In this document: positions 11,158 to 24,400 of the stretch, in pieces
Layout: every line of letters starts with the position of its first letter
How positions within the stretch are numbered: the stretch's first letter is position 1
Assembly (NCBI GenBank): GCA_000727475.1
Contig: KL647288.1
Location: forward strand, 6,909,414 to 6,973,413
Reading direction: 5' to 3'
Source: Sarcocystis neurona
Lineage: Eukaryota; Apicomplexa; Conoidasida; Eucoccidiorida; Sarcocystidae
DNA length: 64,000 nt
Notes under the pieces: model-generated
Told to the model about the DNA's origin: nothing
The model's database searches: none
Seen by the model: only the letters and a program-made list of their open reading frames with translations
Made by a program: the position numbers and the translations under genes

Positions 11158-13357
11158 CTTTCACTCTGTGCTGCTTCTCCCCTTTAACCTGCTTCACCCG
11201 TTTGATTCTTGCTGATCGTGCGGCCGCTGCTGCTGCTGCTTTTGCTGCTGTTGCAGCACCTGAGCTGCTGCAGCGGACGGTTATCGACCAAATAGCCCGC
11301 GGCTCTCAAACGTATATGCAAACAGCAGTGCCTGCGCAGCAGCGACAGCCGCGTAAGTCGCAGAGAGAGAGGCAGCCGCAGCACCAGCAGCACAAATGAC
11401 GTAGAAACGGTTGCAGAGCGCTCAATAGTGTTGAAGTGGTAGCAGCGGCGGGACGGCGGAAGCAGTGGCGCGCACGCAGGAAGTGCAGCAGCACCAACGG
11501 CCGTGTGCCTGTCAGCAGACACGGTAGCAAAGCAGCAGTGTCCCCGTGGTAACGCAACAAGCAGCAAATCAGCAGCACGTCCAAAGCTGCGATCGCCGAA
11601 AAACTGCACCGAGGCCTGACACAGAGACTGCCTAACAGCAGCAGGAGAAATTCGGGGAAGCACAAAGTATGGCTGCGCAGAAGAGGAAAATGGTGTGTCC
11701 CAGGAGAGCGTCGGACAGAATCAGACAGAGGAGCAAAAAGCGAGCGGGTTCACACCGGAAAGGTAACACAAGACTTCGTTGATACCAGCGTGACATGGGT
11801 TACTTGTGTCTTTCATGCGCTGTTGGCATTAGTGTTGAGTATTACTCGCACAACTCTCATTTTTAGTATTCAAGTGACGCACGCAACAGTGCCAGCCCAA
11901 AGAGAAGGTCTAGCACCGCACAAACAACAGCAGAAGCACGCTGCCTGCATCTGCAACAAGTGCCGCATCAGTAGCAAGTATCGCTTATATATGTATATAT
12001 ATATACACATGTACACCTGTGTAACGCACAATAAAGTTGTTCGTCATAGTGATTCTAAATAGAGGTGCATATATATATGTATGTGTAGGTATACTTATGC
12101 ACCTATATATGGTGCTCAGCGAGACGTGAAATGGAGAAGGTTACAGCCAGTACTTCTATTTCTACGTCTAAAGAAAGTGGGCGGACAAAGCCATGAGGCG
12201 CCGGATGAAAGGCGCATGAAGAGGAAGGAAGAAAGACGATTGTCACCAGCAGCAGCAGCAGTACTTGTGTGCTGGGACAAAGCACAGGTGAAACGGACGG
12301 ACTTCAGACTATGGAAAGAAGAAATCCGAACAACGGCGGGCCGAAAACCCGTACCTGTAGTAGTAGTGAAGCACTCTTTCCGTCGCGCAGAAACCCTCCT
12401 TTGAGGTAAAAGTGATGTTACTGAATGGAATCTTTGATTCCCTTGCAACAGCAGCGCAACTAAATGTCCAGCCAGCACAAATAGTGTCTCCGTTGAATAT
12501 GTAACAAGCTTAGCGTTTCTAAAGCAGGAGCTCCGCTGCCTAGAGAACAGGTGGTCGTTACAGCCTGACCGTTCAGGCGTGCTGTTGATCGCCGCGACGG
12601 AAGCGGTGGTAATAGGGAAGGAAATCGGTAATTGAAGTCGTTAATTGGAGCTTCACTGCGTCTCCGCCGAACAAAGTGAGAGTAAAGTCGCAGACTTCCT
12701 CGATCGTAGGGAGGAAGGTACAGCGGAGACAACCAAGGCGAAGCTGCATATCGGAATGAGAAATGTAATTTAAACCCTAACAAGGATCAGGCCAGTCAGA
12801 ACGAAATTGCTGCCAGGAGACGGCCGGAGGACGCGGATCAGTGGGTGTCGACCAGGGACGGCTATTGAATGGGATGGACGAACCGTAAACTTGCGGAGAC
12901 AGGCTCTCGAAGAACATGTTTCCAAACTCGTCAGAAGGTGTAGTTAGATGCGTAACGCGGAACCTCCAGCGAAAAGAGTCACAGAAAATAAACAAGGAAC
13001 TGATTAACTACGGAGACACGGGTGCTGTTTATCTCGAGAATTCTGCGCCAACTAGCGCGACGGCGGGGGCATGCCTTGAATGCCGGTGTCTATCCGCTTT
13101 GCCCACAGCGTGCGAGCATTGAAGGAAACAACACGAAGGTGGCGAGTTGGCTGGGAATAGGAAGCAACAACAGAGACATTACACACGGAGGGATTTTGGT
13201 TCCCGTCAGTATGTTCCTTTTCGGGAGCCCCCGCAACATTACGTTAAGACAGAAAGCGACAATGTGAGGCACGTGGTGGTGAAAAACCCCCACACACGAG
13301 TTCGCAGACACGACGCAGGTTGTGCGAAAGTAGTGAGCGCTGGAGACGCTCTAGCAG
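11158..13357. other. Mostly non-coding; unresolved exon-like patch at 12777-12960
   Basis: CTG/CAG clusters occur at 11220-11400 and 12250-12270, and TA-rich DNA at 11980-12100. On the minus strand 12937-12777 reads as an exon-like stretch (FGNMFFESLSP ... WQQFRSDWPDPC, then stop). However, the plus strand of the same DNA is also open and equally plausible, so no gene is called. A plus-strand segment at 13211-13264 has an acceptor and a GTGAGG donor and could be an upstream exon of the gene that follows. Confidence 0.3.
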
Positions 13358-15137
13358 CACATCAACTAATCTTATGCTGTTTTGTGGAGAACGAGTGGTA
13401 TGACCTTCATGTTAAATCGCAGTTTTGTCTCGAAGAGGACATGTTTTCTTGTCCAATGTATGCTTCCTCAGCTGCGCCCAGGAATAGTGCTGTTAACTTG
13501 CAATTTCTTGGTGAGATGAGGTGCACGGCCAAGACGCGGGAAGTCAACCACCCAGAGCAGAACAGTGCATAATTGCAGCACGTGAACGGAACTGTGCCAA
13601 TGCAGGCAACCCGTCTCTTAGAAAGCTTGACACGTATAGGTGGGGAAAGAACTGCGTACATCAGTAAAGGATTTAAGTATACAATCAGGAAAGAATATAA
13701 TTAAACAGTAAGCACACGTGGCCGGCTGAGAATTCTTCTACGCTTACACAGCGTAGCGCAGGTGGAACGCTTTTTCCCTCCATTAACCCTGAAGGCAGCG
13801 TACAATAAAACGACTACTCCGAATGTTCAGCACGATGGGGGACACGCCATACGCGACTCATGACTACGGGAATTGTTCTGCCTGATACACAAACGTACTT
13901 ATGCGTTGCTTACATTGCGGTGTGACTCTTAAATGAAAGAATGCATATTTCGGTGTCGAACCGCAAGAGTGTTGACACGCACACACACACGTTGTCTCCT
14001 CGGAGTGATGCTCTATCGAGCGCTACGTGGTTGCTCCCAGATAATTTAACACATTCCATCATCATACAGGTACACTGCAGTATAAACCTGACGCAAATGC
14101 ATAGCCCAGAGGGGCCGTCCTTGACGGTGCAAAGGTAGGCGACTCTCCGTACTGTCACTGCTAGAGAGCACTTCACTCGCAGACTCAATGAATACATCCC
14201 ATGAGGATGCTCATCGTCATGACCATGCAAAGGAACCTAGAGAAAAAGGTGATGCTGACACCTGTATTCGAGTGTTGGAGGTTACCCTGACTATGCCCTA
14301 CCTTGTGAAGTGGGACAGCAGTACGCGTGACACAGCAGCCAGGGGAGAACTGTTGACACCAGTGCCTTTCCACCACACCAAAACACGAACTGTGGAAGAG
14401 AATGTGGCCGTGGGTACCAAAGGGCATCTCACCAGGTGTAAAGGAGATGACATGCACACATTTTTTTCGATACACCACTTTTGCAGTGGGAGGTCGGCTA
14501 TGTGTCATTGCGCACCTGTGGCGCATAGTTCAGCTTCTAGAGACAGGACGACTACATTAATATATCTAGGGGCCAGTAGATGGCGATAGTGCGCAAGGAG
14601 ACATACACTCCATGTCACACGTGGTGGATGAAGGCCCTGTACACACGTACCTCTTCGTATATTGTGATCACTTGACAGAATTTCTCGTATCGAATCGTGA
14701 TGGTGCACGCAGAAAGCGGCGAGCGAGTAGGCGTAACTCTGATATGTGAAGGTGATTTGGGAGCGGACCTCGTCGTACATTTGAGCAAGGCTACTCACGA
14801 CAATCGTGCACATACGCATGTACTATTCTGTTGGAAGATCCGACGCCATGTATTACACGAGATTCTTGCACTCCACAACACGCCAATAATGTTTAAGGAG
14901 ATTCCTACTTCCTGTGACGGTCCAGTGTCGGCACGCGTGCGAAGACACGTGCAAATTAGGCAGCTAAGCTTTCTTCGAACCCCAGATCTTTCCTCCACTG
15001 CCCTTGTAACAGCAGTAGTAGTTACTGTTGTAACCGTAGCAATGACGCTAGCAGCACTAGCCTTAGTAGTGATACTACTGGTGGTGTCAGGCATGACGGT
15101 AGTGTGCCCAGATAGTTGTGCTCGAAGTGGCAATTGA
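13358..15137 (+). CDS. Probable type I membrane protein, 5' end not determined
   Basis: There are three exons: 13358-13510 (GTGAGA donor), 14183-14413 (GTACCA donor) and 14713-15137 (stop). All internal junctions are phase 1 and the joined frame is open for about 268 residues. The ectodomain is unrecognised. It has a Cys-containing first exon (FCLEEDMFSCPMYASS), a charged second exon (HEDAHRHDHAKEPREKGDAD, then TLTMPYLVKWD) and a third with GVTLICEGDLGADLVVHL. Near the end about 40 residues are almost wholly Val/Ala/Leu/Thr (from STALVTAVVVTVV to VVSGMTVV), consistent with one membrane helix and a short tail. That stretch is encoded by a degenerate GTA/GTT triplet repeat, so it might be overcalled. 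An alternative first junction at 13422 (phase 0), preceded by exon 13211-13264, is equally possible. Function unknown. Confidence 0.42.
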
Positions 15138-16242
15138 AGTGGGGCAGCAGCCAAAGCGCTGACAGGGGTGAAGCAGTGGTTGTCTTGGGGTGAAAGTAGT
15201 AGCAGCACTTCTCGAGCACGCAGCAGCGTTGTACGTCTTCCTACGGCACGCGCAGGAAGCGGCTGTCAGAAATGAAGTCGACGCGCACCCAGCGTCTTTT
15301 CAAGTGGATGTCAAAGTGTAACTCGGAATAGTCGGATGTTTGCGCAGCGGTTTGCCGTCACGTGCGTCATTACAGCCGTCACAGTCTCTAAGACGGGGAG
15401 ATGATAGCAGAAATACAACATTACTGCGCGCGACAACCACAGGCTACGGCCGTCTATATATACACGCACATAGAGCAATGGATACGCATGTATCTGAGAC
15501 GATGCGGACGCACGTGGATACACACATATAGACATATGTATCATTTGAGTATGTGTAATCTGATAGTTTCGCAAGATACTGCGGCCGACCAAATGAGCAA
15601 CATACTGATGTGGACAGACACATACGTGTACACGGATATAGGTTAGCAAATTGTGGAACCAAGAGGCAGAACAACAGTATAAAAGGAAAAGAGCCTTTCG
15701 TGGTGCACACGATGTGTTCCAAATGTGATAAGCGATGAAGACTTTACTTAGGAGGAAATGTTCTGGGAAGGCGAAGCCGTGCGTTTCTTGATTCGGTTTA
15801 CGTTATATACATTGACGAAGATAAGAAAAGTTGTCGCTCTCCCTATATATATACAGATATACTTTCTGCTGGGTAGCCGTACTTCTGTAGCGACGTATAC
15901 AGGTATTTCTATGTATATGTATACACACATGTTGCTTCCTCCGGCTCTCTTTTCCGACCTTCTCGGTTCTTCCTTTATGTAGCTGAGTATTCCTATTTCT
16001 TCTTCTCATAGAAGGGGGAAAACTGCATACGTCGCTTCTTCTGTCCTTCCCGCTCTACACTTCATAGCTCGTCACTTTATACGCGGCTTCCTGACCCGCA
16101 GTGTATACAAGCGGTGTGCGCGTATCTCTCTGGACAAACCCTGGCCACGACTACACCGTAACAGCATAACTTATCCTGCTGAGTTCCTGTTGACTGATTG
16201 CGTGGCCCGCACCCTCTACTGAGTAAGACTGACGTTGGTCAG
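15138..16242. other. Intergenic, no supported gene
   Basis: The stretch holds CAG-containing sequence just downstream of the previous stop, TA-rich segments around 15450-15930 and no frame with splice support. Confidence 0.4.
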
Positions 16243-18112
16243 CCCAGTTTCTGTCGCATACCAGTGCTATGTCGATCCTGGCTGCGAGCTATACACACGT
16301 ATTCGCTCGGATCCCGCTTTCTTGAGACGCCTCAGGATCGGCCAGAAAACAGTGAGCACGCCATGTGACAGTCGTGAAACACAGATTTAGTAGATCTTCG
16401 TGTCTTGCACGAACGTCGGTAGTGCAGCCCTCGGTGTTGCTCCGCTACTGCTGCTTTTTTTGTCCACGATGCTGGGGCCCCTTCCGCGTGTTGGTATTTA
16501 CGTGGGAGCTGCTGCAGCGCGCTGCGGCCACGGGTCGCCGATGGCAGCCAAGATAGTTGCAGCAGCTCCTTCAGGCCTCTCTGTGTTGTGGCTGCTGCTG
16601 TGGCGGTGCAGCGGAGTCGGGAGTCCCCGGGTTTCTGCCAACTCGTGCTGCTCGAGATGCTGCGCCCGTTGGAGCAGCTGCTGGTGGTGCCGTTCCACTA
16701 CAGCATGCACGTGCGCGGCGCCTATGAAGACGCATAGAGGGTTACACAGAGTAATCCTGTCAACACGTACGCGCATTATTAGAGAAGCATCCCTCTTCCA
16801 GGCCTTCTGATGGCGTCTTGCGTGCTCCTTTTGTTCCTGATTATCCAGGTGTAAATGCGACTGATGTGCTTATATTCACGTGCGAGTCCTGTACACGGTG
16901 TAAATCTGTAGCAACTGCTGTTGCATCGGCTCGTGGTGTAATTGCCGCATTATGTCCCCCCATTTATTGCAAGCAAAAAGCAAACTTTGGCCTCTTCCAA
17001 CATCCGGACAGAAAAACTTGCTTCTGTCCGACGACCCTTATATATCCGACGAGTACCCTTATCCTGCATGCAAACTATGCAGCCGAAAATCTATGGAGCG
17101 CACCGCAATACAGAGACACGGTCAATCTTCTTTCGTAATGGGCGGAGACGTAGGCCCCAGTGTACGATTCTCTGTCTGCTTACGTAGATTTTCACAAGTG
17201 TACATACGTGTGTATATATGCACACGTCCGGACACATCTACGCAGAGACATTTATGTGTGTATGTATATGTGTAGGTACACTTATACAATTGCCAGATGT
17301 GTGTGAGTGTCCCCCCATGCTGAACCCGACACAACGAGAACGCGGAATTGTATAGCTCGTAAATCATCTTATTGTACTCCGTTCGTCATATGTCTGTTGA
17401 CCCCGAATATCACCCCTATTTCTCTCGTGTGTACAACTCCATATCCTTTTACCTTTTACGGCGTCCCCGTTCTCTCCTCTCCGTTGCCCTCTCATCTGCA
17501 CTTACCAAATTTCCCATTATTATCTCCTCGAGTAACAGTCGCTGCTGGGATCCTGCCTCGATCGTCTGGTACTGGTTCCACCAATGTTTTGAGAGTTATT
17601 CTCCGGCTGCCACCTCTCAGCGGCACTCTTTCTTTGCCAAGTTCCTCTCCTTTACTGCACCCCCGTTTCGCTTGTTTCCTTCTCTACTCTCCACAATGCC
17701 GTTTCTTTGGCGCCAGCGCGCGTACTGCGCTCCGACGCCTTCGTCCTTTTGCTGGCAGTCGTGCGAGGGGAACGACAGAGAAGCGGCGGGGACACGCAGC
17801 AGCCTGCTTTTTGGTGGGCCTCTCCCGGCCCCGTCTTCTCCTTCTTCCTCAACGGCTCATCATCTTCTCAGTGAAACGAGCGGTGTGCGGCCGCCACTCC
17901 TGCGGGGCAACAGTGAAATTTTCTCGGTGTACTCGGATCTGCCCCAGGGGTTGCTTGGTCACATGACTAGCGTCACGATGCCAGGCTCCGACATCTTCTT
18001 CCTTCCGAAGCCGTCAAATTTGCTCAAGGTGGCACTGCCTGTACTTGTGTTCATGCCTAACGTAACTATCTTCACAAAAGCGTGGCCATTCTTCGCACAT
18101 AGGAGCACGTAG
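16243..18112 (+). CDS. Low-confidence three-exon candidate gene
   Basis: Proposed exons are 16243-16351 (phase 0 to 1, GTGAGC donor), 16974-17134 (phase 1 to 0, GTAATG) and 17717-18112 (phase 0, stop). They total 222 codons with no stop at the joins. The pieces read FLETPQDRPEN, then LLLSDDPYISDEYPYPACKL, then a Ser/Pro-rich part ending NVTIFTKAWPFFAHRST. Phase agreement supports the model. However, all three plus frames are open across 16950-17130 and 17590-17870, and within the first intron both strands of 16498-16776 look coding. The model could therefore be wrong in any exon. No family recognised. Confidence 0.28.
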
Positions 18113-21100
18113 CATCCCCTGCGTATGTGTGTCATATATATGTATACACGCGTGCGTATGCTGTGAGCCTGCGCATCTATAGGCGGTATGCTTTTAGAGA
18201 TGTACCGAAGTATATAAATGTATATATAAATGTATACATAAATGTATAAATAAATGTGTACGCATATATATGTGTATATCGAACAGCTCGTATGTGACAA
18301 TTGTACAATTGTGCAGCCAGGCATGTGTCTGCAGCAGGCGCGTTTAATGTACGTGGGGATGCACACGGCTGCCTGTATACACGTGTACGTAGGTGCGTGT
18401 TCACGTGTATCGTTACACACGCGGGAATGCACGTGAGTCGTTTTCTCCCCCATTTTAGTGTCTTTCGTTCGGCGTGACACTTCCTGACGAATACGCAAAT
18501 TTGTAATATATTGCTATTCGATCTGAGTTAAAGGCGCGTCTACATGGGGGCCGAAGGGTGACATGCGTCACTCTACATTCACTGGTTTGTTGCTATCCGT
18601 TTGCATTCTCCATGCATGCGTATGTATCTGTATTTCTCTCTGTATGTGTACCTCTTCGTACACTACGTTGAACAGCGTTTTCCAGCGGGGCAACTTGCTT
18701 CGAGGACTGCGCAGGTTCACGTATATGAGGGAGGGAAGCTCCTTTTTTCTTTCTGGCGGTCGTCGCACAGAGAAGCAGCAGGAGGAACAATGCGTTGTTG
18801 CAGCCGACACTTCACGAGCGACTTTAGAGAAGTGTACGTCTCACAGGAGCTCTAGCTGGTGCATATATATCAGAACAGCTGCAGATCCTGGCAGCCGCCT
18901 CCGCTGCCGCCACAGTAGATGCAACGCGTGCATGCTCGAAGTTAGCAGCGCGAGCAGCAGGACATACATTCACCAATCGACAGAGACCACCACGTACACG
19001 AGCTACCACACACAGGTTCGCAGGAGGCCGTGGGACACAGCGGACACAGCTCGTTGAAAATTTTGTTCAGAACATCGCCGCAGCGCCAACTGCAGCAGAC
19101 ACGCCAGTCTCAGACTGTGTGCGAGTTGAGGAATAGCAGCTGCTGCAACAGGTGTACGTCACGCGAGACTGCCGAAACAGACGACCAATCGCCTCCACAC
19201 CTGAGGAACTCTACGCACTGGACGCGTCTTATCTCTAGCACTTTGCTGCAGCAGGAGCGGTTCTAGCGTATTAACGGCTGCCGAACAATAATCGCAGTAG
19301 CTCCTGTGCGTCTCTTCATAGCGCGAAATTTCTGTGGTCGGCTGCTTCTTCAGGCCTCGTAGGCCTCACGTGGTGGGAAGGAAATGACGCAGGATGCAGC
19401 CTCTGGAATGTAGAGGACGGGCGCCAGCCTTTACGCTGGAATGAGCGCCTGAGCTGCCAGTAGAGGGAAAACAGGAGGGACGATCACCCAGTGAGCACTA
19501 CGACGCGGTAGATGTGTGCCAGTGGAAAAGGAGATGATGAAGATTTTGGGGCGGCGCGCATCACGAGCCACATGGTGGTCCCCTACGCGACTCATACCGT
19601 CGTCTACGGTCATTTTGTGCGCATGCTTATATGTATGCGTGTAAATATATATATATATATGTATATATACGTGTGGGGACATTAGCATCTACGTATGCAG
19701 ACTTGTACACAAGTGTGCACACGTGGGATCAGGCGTGTTTGCCGGACACGATGTATCCACCGCAGTTTCTCAGTGGTGAGATTATTACGAAGGGCGAGAG
19801 CAGCGTATTGTCACGAACGATTCACGCCTGTAGGTGTATTTACACCCAACTTCCAAAGAAGAACAAATTAGCTAAGTATCATCGTGAAGAACAGAACTTT
19901 GTACGCGGCCGTCACTGAAAAAAAAGATGTTAACTTTTGCAGACATCTTTGAAACTAAGAGATATTCTGAAAGTGCGACGACCGGAGTGTGGAGGTGATA
20001 GATTTTGCCTACAGGTGGTAGACAGGCGGACACCGTCGCTAATTAGAGATGCGGACAAAGTTTGAGAGAGTCGAACGCACCGTTGCAACACCAATATTTA
20101 CTCCTTTACCTGCACGCCTGTACATGCTTCTGTGTATGGATACGGCTACACATGAATCGCTGCCCCACCACATGCATATATTTGCGTGCACGCGTGTATA
20201 TATACACACACATTTATGCACGTATCTGCACACAGCTAGATGTTGTGTACACGCGCGTATGCAGAAAGACCCAGACCTGCACACGTCTACTCGAATGTAT
20301 CACAAAGACACACACACCTATGAGTCCGTACAGTTCCGTACTGCACGAAAAAGTAACACCGCTTCAGGCAAGTATGTCACAACCTGTGCCTACGTACACG
20401 CTTCAGCCGCCCCTTTTGGGCTTGTCGCATCGCAGCATCTCAGCTTTCGAAAGGGACTCTGACAGTGTATACCAAAGCAGACCAAAATGGGTGAGATAGC
20501 ATGCAGAGACTGCGCCGAGTGAAGGTCCGAAGTCTCTGGTACTTTGACACGTGTACTTTTACAGATGTCGGGCTTGCACACGCCACTTTCTCTGTATATA
20601 AATACGCGTGCCGATTGACTGAAAAGGTCTTTGAAGAGGTCAAATTCGCCTCTCCTGCACAACTGGGAGGCCGCGTGATTGCAATACCCCTACAGGGCCT
20701 TTCCAAGGAACAGATACCTACGATGCACGCTGCCGGTTTATTCCGGTCCAGTTCGGTGTAACGGCCTTACTAAAAACCCAGGTACCTCCAGTGCACACGG
20801 CGTCGAGCGTTGGCGAATCATGGCCGTATTGTATCGAGTGTGTAGGTGAACATCGTCAGAGAGGATGCATAGTTACGTGTATGTGCGAGTTTTAGTCTGG
20901 TGCATTCGTACGTGCTACTTTCACGTGTACCATGTCAAAGAGTGAAAGGAGAGACGTGTTCGAAACCACCTACATTTCCGTGTTAGACATGTGATACTCG
21001 GAAGGTGTGTCCTCTATCTCTTTTAGCGCATGCAGGCGATACCTGCAAACTTAATACCCGAAGCCTGCCTGGGTGATTTGATACGCTAGCATTTGCCTAG

Positions 21101-21421
21101 ACGCTTCCCGGAAAGATGCCATTGACACCGATCACCAGCATCGTAAGAGTGATACCAGGAAACAACATGTAGCCAAGGGCTGTCACGAGATTGGATGCGT
21201 GGGGCCCTCTCCAGGTTACAGCACAAAATTTCTCATCGCAGATCCACCGGAAAGAGGAGGTTCTGTTTAAGATTCGAGGCCGCACGTATATGCAAAGAAA
21301 ACGCAACACTGCCCCTAGCGGTGACGTTGTAAAATTGCACACTATACACAGACATGTGCATATATCGTCTGCTTTTTTCCCCGTCCATCTGGATTCGTGT
21401 ATACGTACATATATGTGTGTG

Positions 21422-21454
<33 letters not shown>

Positions 21455-24400
21455 TGAGTCTCGTCTCCGCTGGATTCGGAGACTGTAGAAGCCATGGAGG
21501 CATCAGGGTTGCGCCTTTGTCGCTTACCAGGCCGCACATGTTCAGCTGCAGATGTATGCGTGTATCTCCTCCAGCTACTTGAGCCGGATTCTCTTATTTA
21601 CGTATCACCAGCTGTAAGAATTAACTCCTCTTGTGTGCACGCAATGGGAAGTTTTATGCAGAAGTGAATACCGTTCCAATCGACTGCTACGCTATACAAC
21701 ATCGAACGAAAACTCTCAATATCCCCCACGATTTCACGTATCTGCTTGGTGCGCCATTCATAAAAGAAGGCAAGCTAGCGCTTGTAGCAGAGACATGTTC
21801 CTCTGCAAAAAACAGAAGCGAGCAACGGTCTCTCTCTGAGCTGTTGTGGATTTACGTAACTACGGTCCACGTGGATATGCGCTTCCAGCACTAATGCTGA
21901 ATCCCCACAGGAAAGCTGTTGATGCACTGTATTCTCAGCTGCGCTGACTTGCAAACGCTCGAACCGGACTTCTGTAATTTCGGCGGTATGCTGTCTGACT
22001 CCAATAATTTATCGTAACAATTTTTGCAAGTCCGGTAGACTCACGACCAAAGCACTCTTAATTTTCACTCATCAGGGTACAGCTTGCGCATACGACTACA
22101 CCTTCGCCCTCGTATAAATCATCCAGGAAATCGACTTCCCCAGCAGATTTTACAGCGATGCGTCTTAGAGGAAATGCTTCTCCTGGCCTACTTTTGTGTA
22201 AGCCTGTATTTACTTATCAAGGGACTTAGGCGCGGCTGGTAATGCAAGGGATTAGCTGAGAATGCTGCTGGTGGGGATGAGGGCGACTGACTGCATATGT
22301 TCCATGGTATCGCGCAAGCCCAGTTCCGTATATCTAGCTCACTCCTTACAGCTGAAAGTGACGCGCACCTGCCTCTTGACGTGAAGTCTGTGACCGGAGG
22401 TCGTCGGAGACTAATGCAGCATTCTACAGATACATAAACGGATGCGCATATATAAGATACGCACTACCAGAGTGCACCTGGCAGTAGTTTGCAGCGACGG
22501 TTTGCCCAGTGGTCGGAAAAAGCTCGCACACGTAGTAGCGACACACCTACCCCCACACAGACATTTGTACGCAGAGAATCAGTCGACTGCGCGGCTGTCC
22601 GGAGAGAAGGTTGATGGATTCCTGCTTGCTGCAACCCTACCTCTTCACAAAGAGTCTTGGGCATTCCCGAAACGGGCAAATAGGTAGTTTATGCAGACAC
22701 CTTGCACCCATGCATATGCACACGTATTTTTGTATGTTCACCAACCTTTCTGTACGTACACGAGAAATCTGTATCTTGCACGTTCGCACCCGTGTACGCA
22801 TGTAATAATTCGGCTGCAGGCGTGCAGCTAAAGTTCCATGCTTCCCAGCAGTCCCGTCTCGCAACTCGAGTGTCCGGAAAGCAGCTGTATTCCTAAACGG
22901 GTGTGATCTACCTATTTATGTGTATACATGTGTCTGTGCGCGCGTGTATTTATACGCACTCAGAAACCGTTTCGATGTGGCTGTCGCTTAGAATTTCCGA
23001 ATTACATTCTGCAGGAGAAAGCTAGGCCCCACCAAGATGTACGGATGTACACTGATAAATACTTATGCATATTCATCATTTCTAGTATATTTACATATGT
23101 GGTCATACCCGCTCCTCTTCAATGCAAGACAGCGGTTGATAGAAAAGCGCGGGCACACTGCCTGACGCAAACGGCTGAAGTAGGAAGCAACTTTTTTTCC
23201 GTGAAGTCTGAGAAAATGCTCGAGGGAGGTAATACTGCGGAAGGGACCATTACCAGAGGTTCAAGGGACAGTGAGACTTCTGAAAGTGGAAGAGAAGGAG
23301 GAATGAACAGCACGAATCCACGGGCACACATTCCCACGTGTGTCTCCAATGCGCGTCCACGTGTGCAGGCTTACACAACCGGCAGCACAAGTGAATGTAC
23401 GCCAATCGCACGGCACGTACGATTTTATATTTTACCGGCTTCAACATTTTGCAGATGTACATGGTGTGTATACCGATACACCACACCTTTCGAAGCGGCG
23501 CTTGAAGGCCAGCAATAACCTGGCGATGTCCTCTGAAAGTGACCCATCTGTTTCTCCATTTGTGCAGGCATTTCAAATAAAGCCCGAACCACGTCTTTAG
23601 GCCCGCCGAGTACGCTGTTGTCCTTTTCAACAAACAAGCTTGTTTGTTCTGCTGTCGAAATGGAACAGCCGCAGCCAGAAACCAAGAAAATGGGCGTCTC
23701 ATCTTACGGCTAAGATGTCTTCACTTGTCAGCGCTTCATATCAAAATTGAGAAGAGAGGCTCTGAATGCAGACTAAACCGTAGCCCATGGCCACAGGTGC
23801 GGTGCTTCTGGCCGACGAGTATGCCAGTTCACGCATCCACGAGGTTGGTGAACGTTTCCTTCGAAACCGAGCCATTGAGTGGACTCATCAAAAGCTCTAC
23901 TTGTGATAGTATCTTCCATTTTCGCAAGTGAATGCCTGCCTCCGTATGTCGAGAGTCAGCATGCATACTCTACCTCAGAGGAGGTGTAGCTGGAGATGCG
24001 TATACTATGTATATACTTAGCTAAACAACACTGCTGATGCCTTGAGTTGGTGGCTTACAGCTTTCCATCTGCGGCACGAGTCCCACGAAAATAGCTTTCA
24101 GCTCTAGACACACAATTGCGTGTAAAGTAAAATCCAGCCACATCCTCACTTCAGTATTCCCCATTGTACGGTACGGCGGCCCACCAAGCTGCAGAAGGAA
24201 TTGTCTGCCGGTAACAAAATCGCTGTTTTATACTGGCAGCGCAGCGCATGTTTTCCCGTGGAAGCCGAAGGGAGCACAATGATTCACTTTAACGAAGTTA
24301 CATCGAGTAACGCGTTCAGGTATTGCTCCACGAAAACTGCGAGAGCAGGAGTAAGTTTCACCTTCATGATCTACAACATCTGACGTGTGTGCTTCCTAGC

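Noticed and set aside
12777..12960. Minus-strand terminal exon-like segment ending RSDWPDPC-stop
   Set aside because: No phase-compatible partner was found and the plus strand (IAARRRPEDADQWVSTRDGY) is also open; evidence is balanced.
14069..14135. Plus-strand mini-exon with CTGCAG acceptor and GTAGGC donor
   Set aside because: Only the phase-2 frame is open, which does not match the phase-1 exons on either side.
16498..16776. Minus-strand His/Gln/Glu-rich exon with phase-1 acceptor and stop, and an overlapping plus frame (VLLEMLRPLEQLLVVPFHYS)
   Set aside because: Both strands look equally coding and neither could be joined to a second exon; kept only as a finding.
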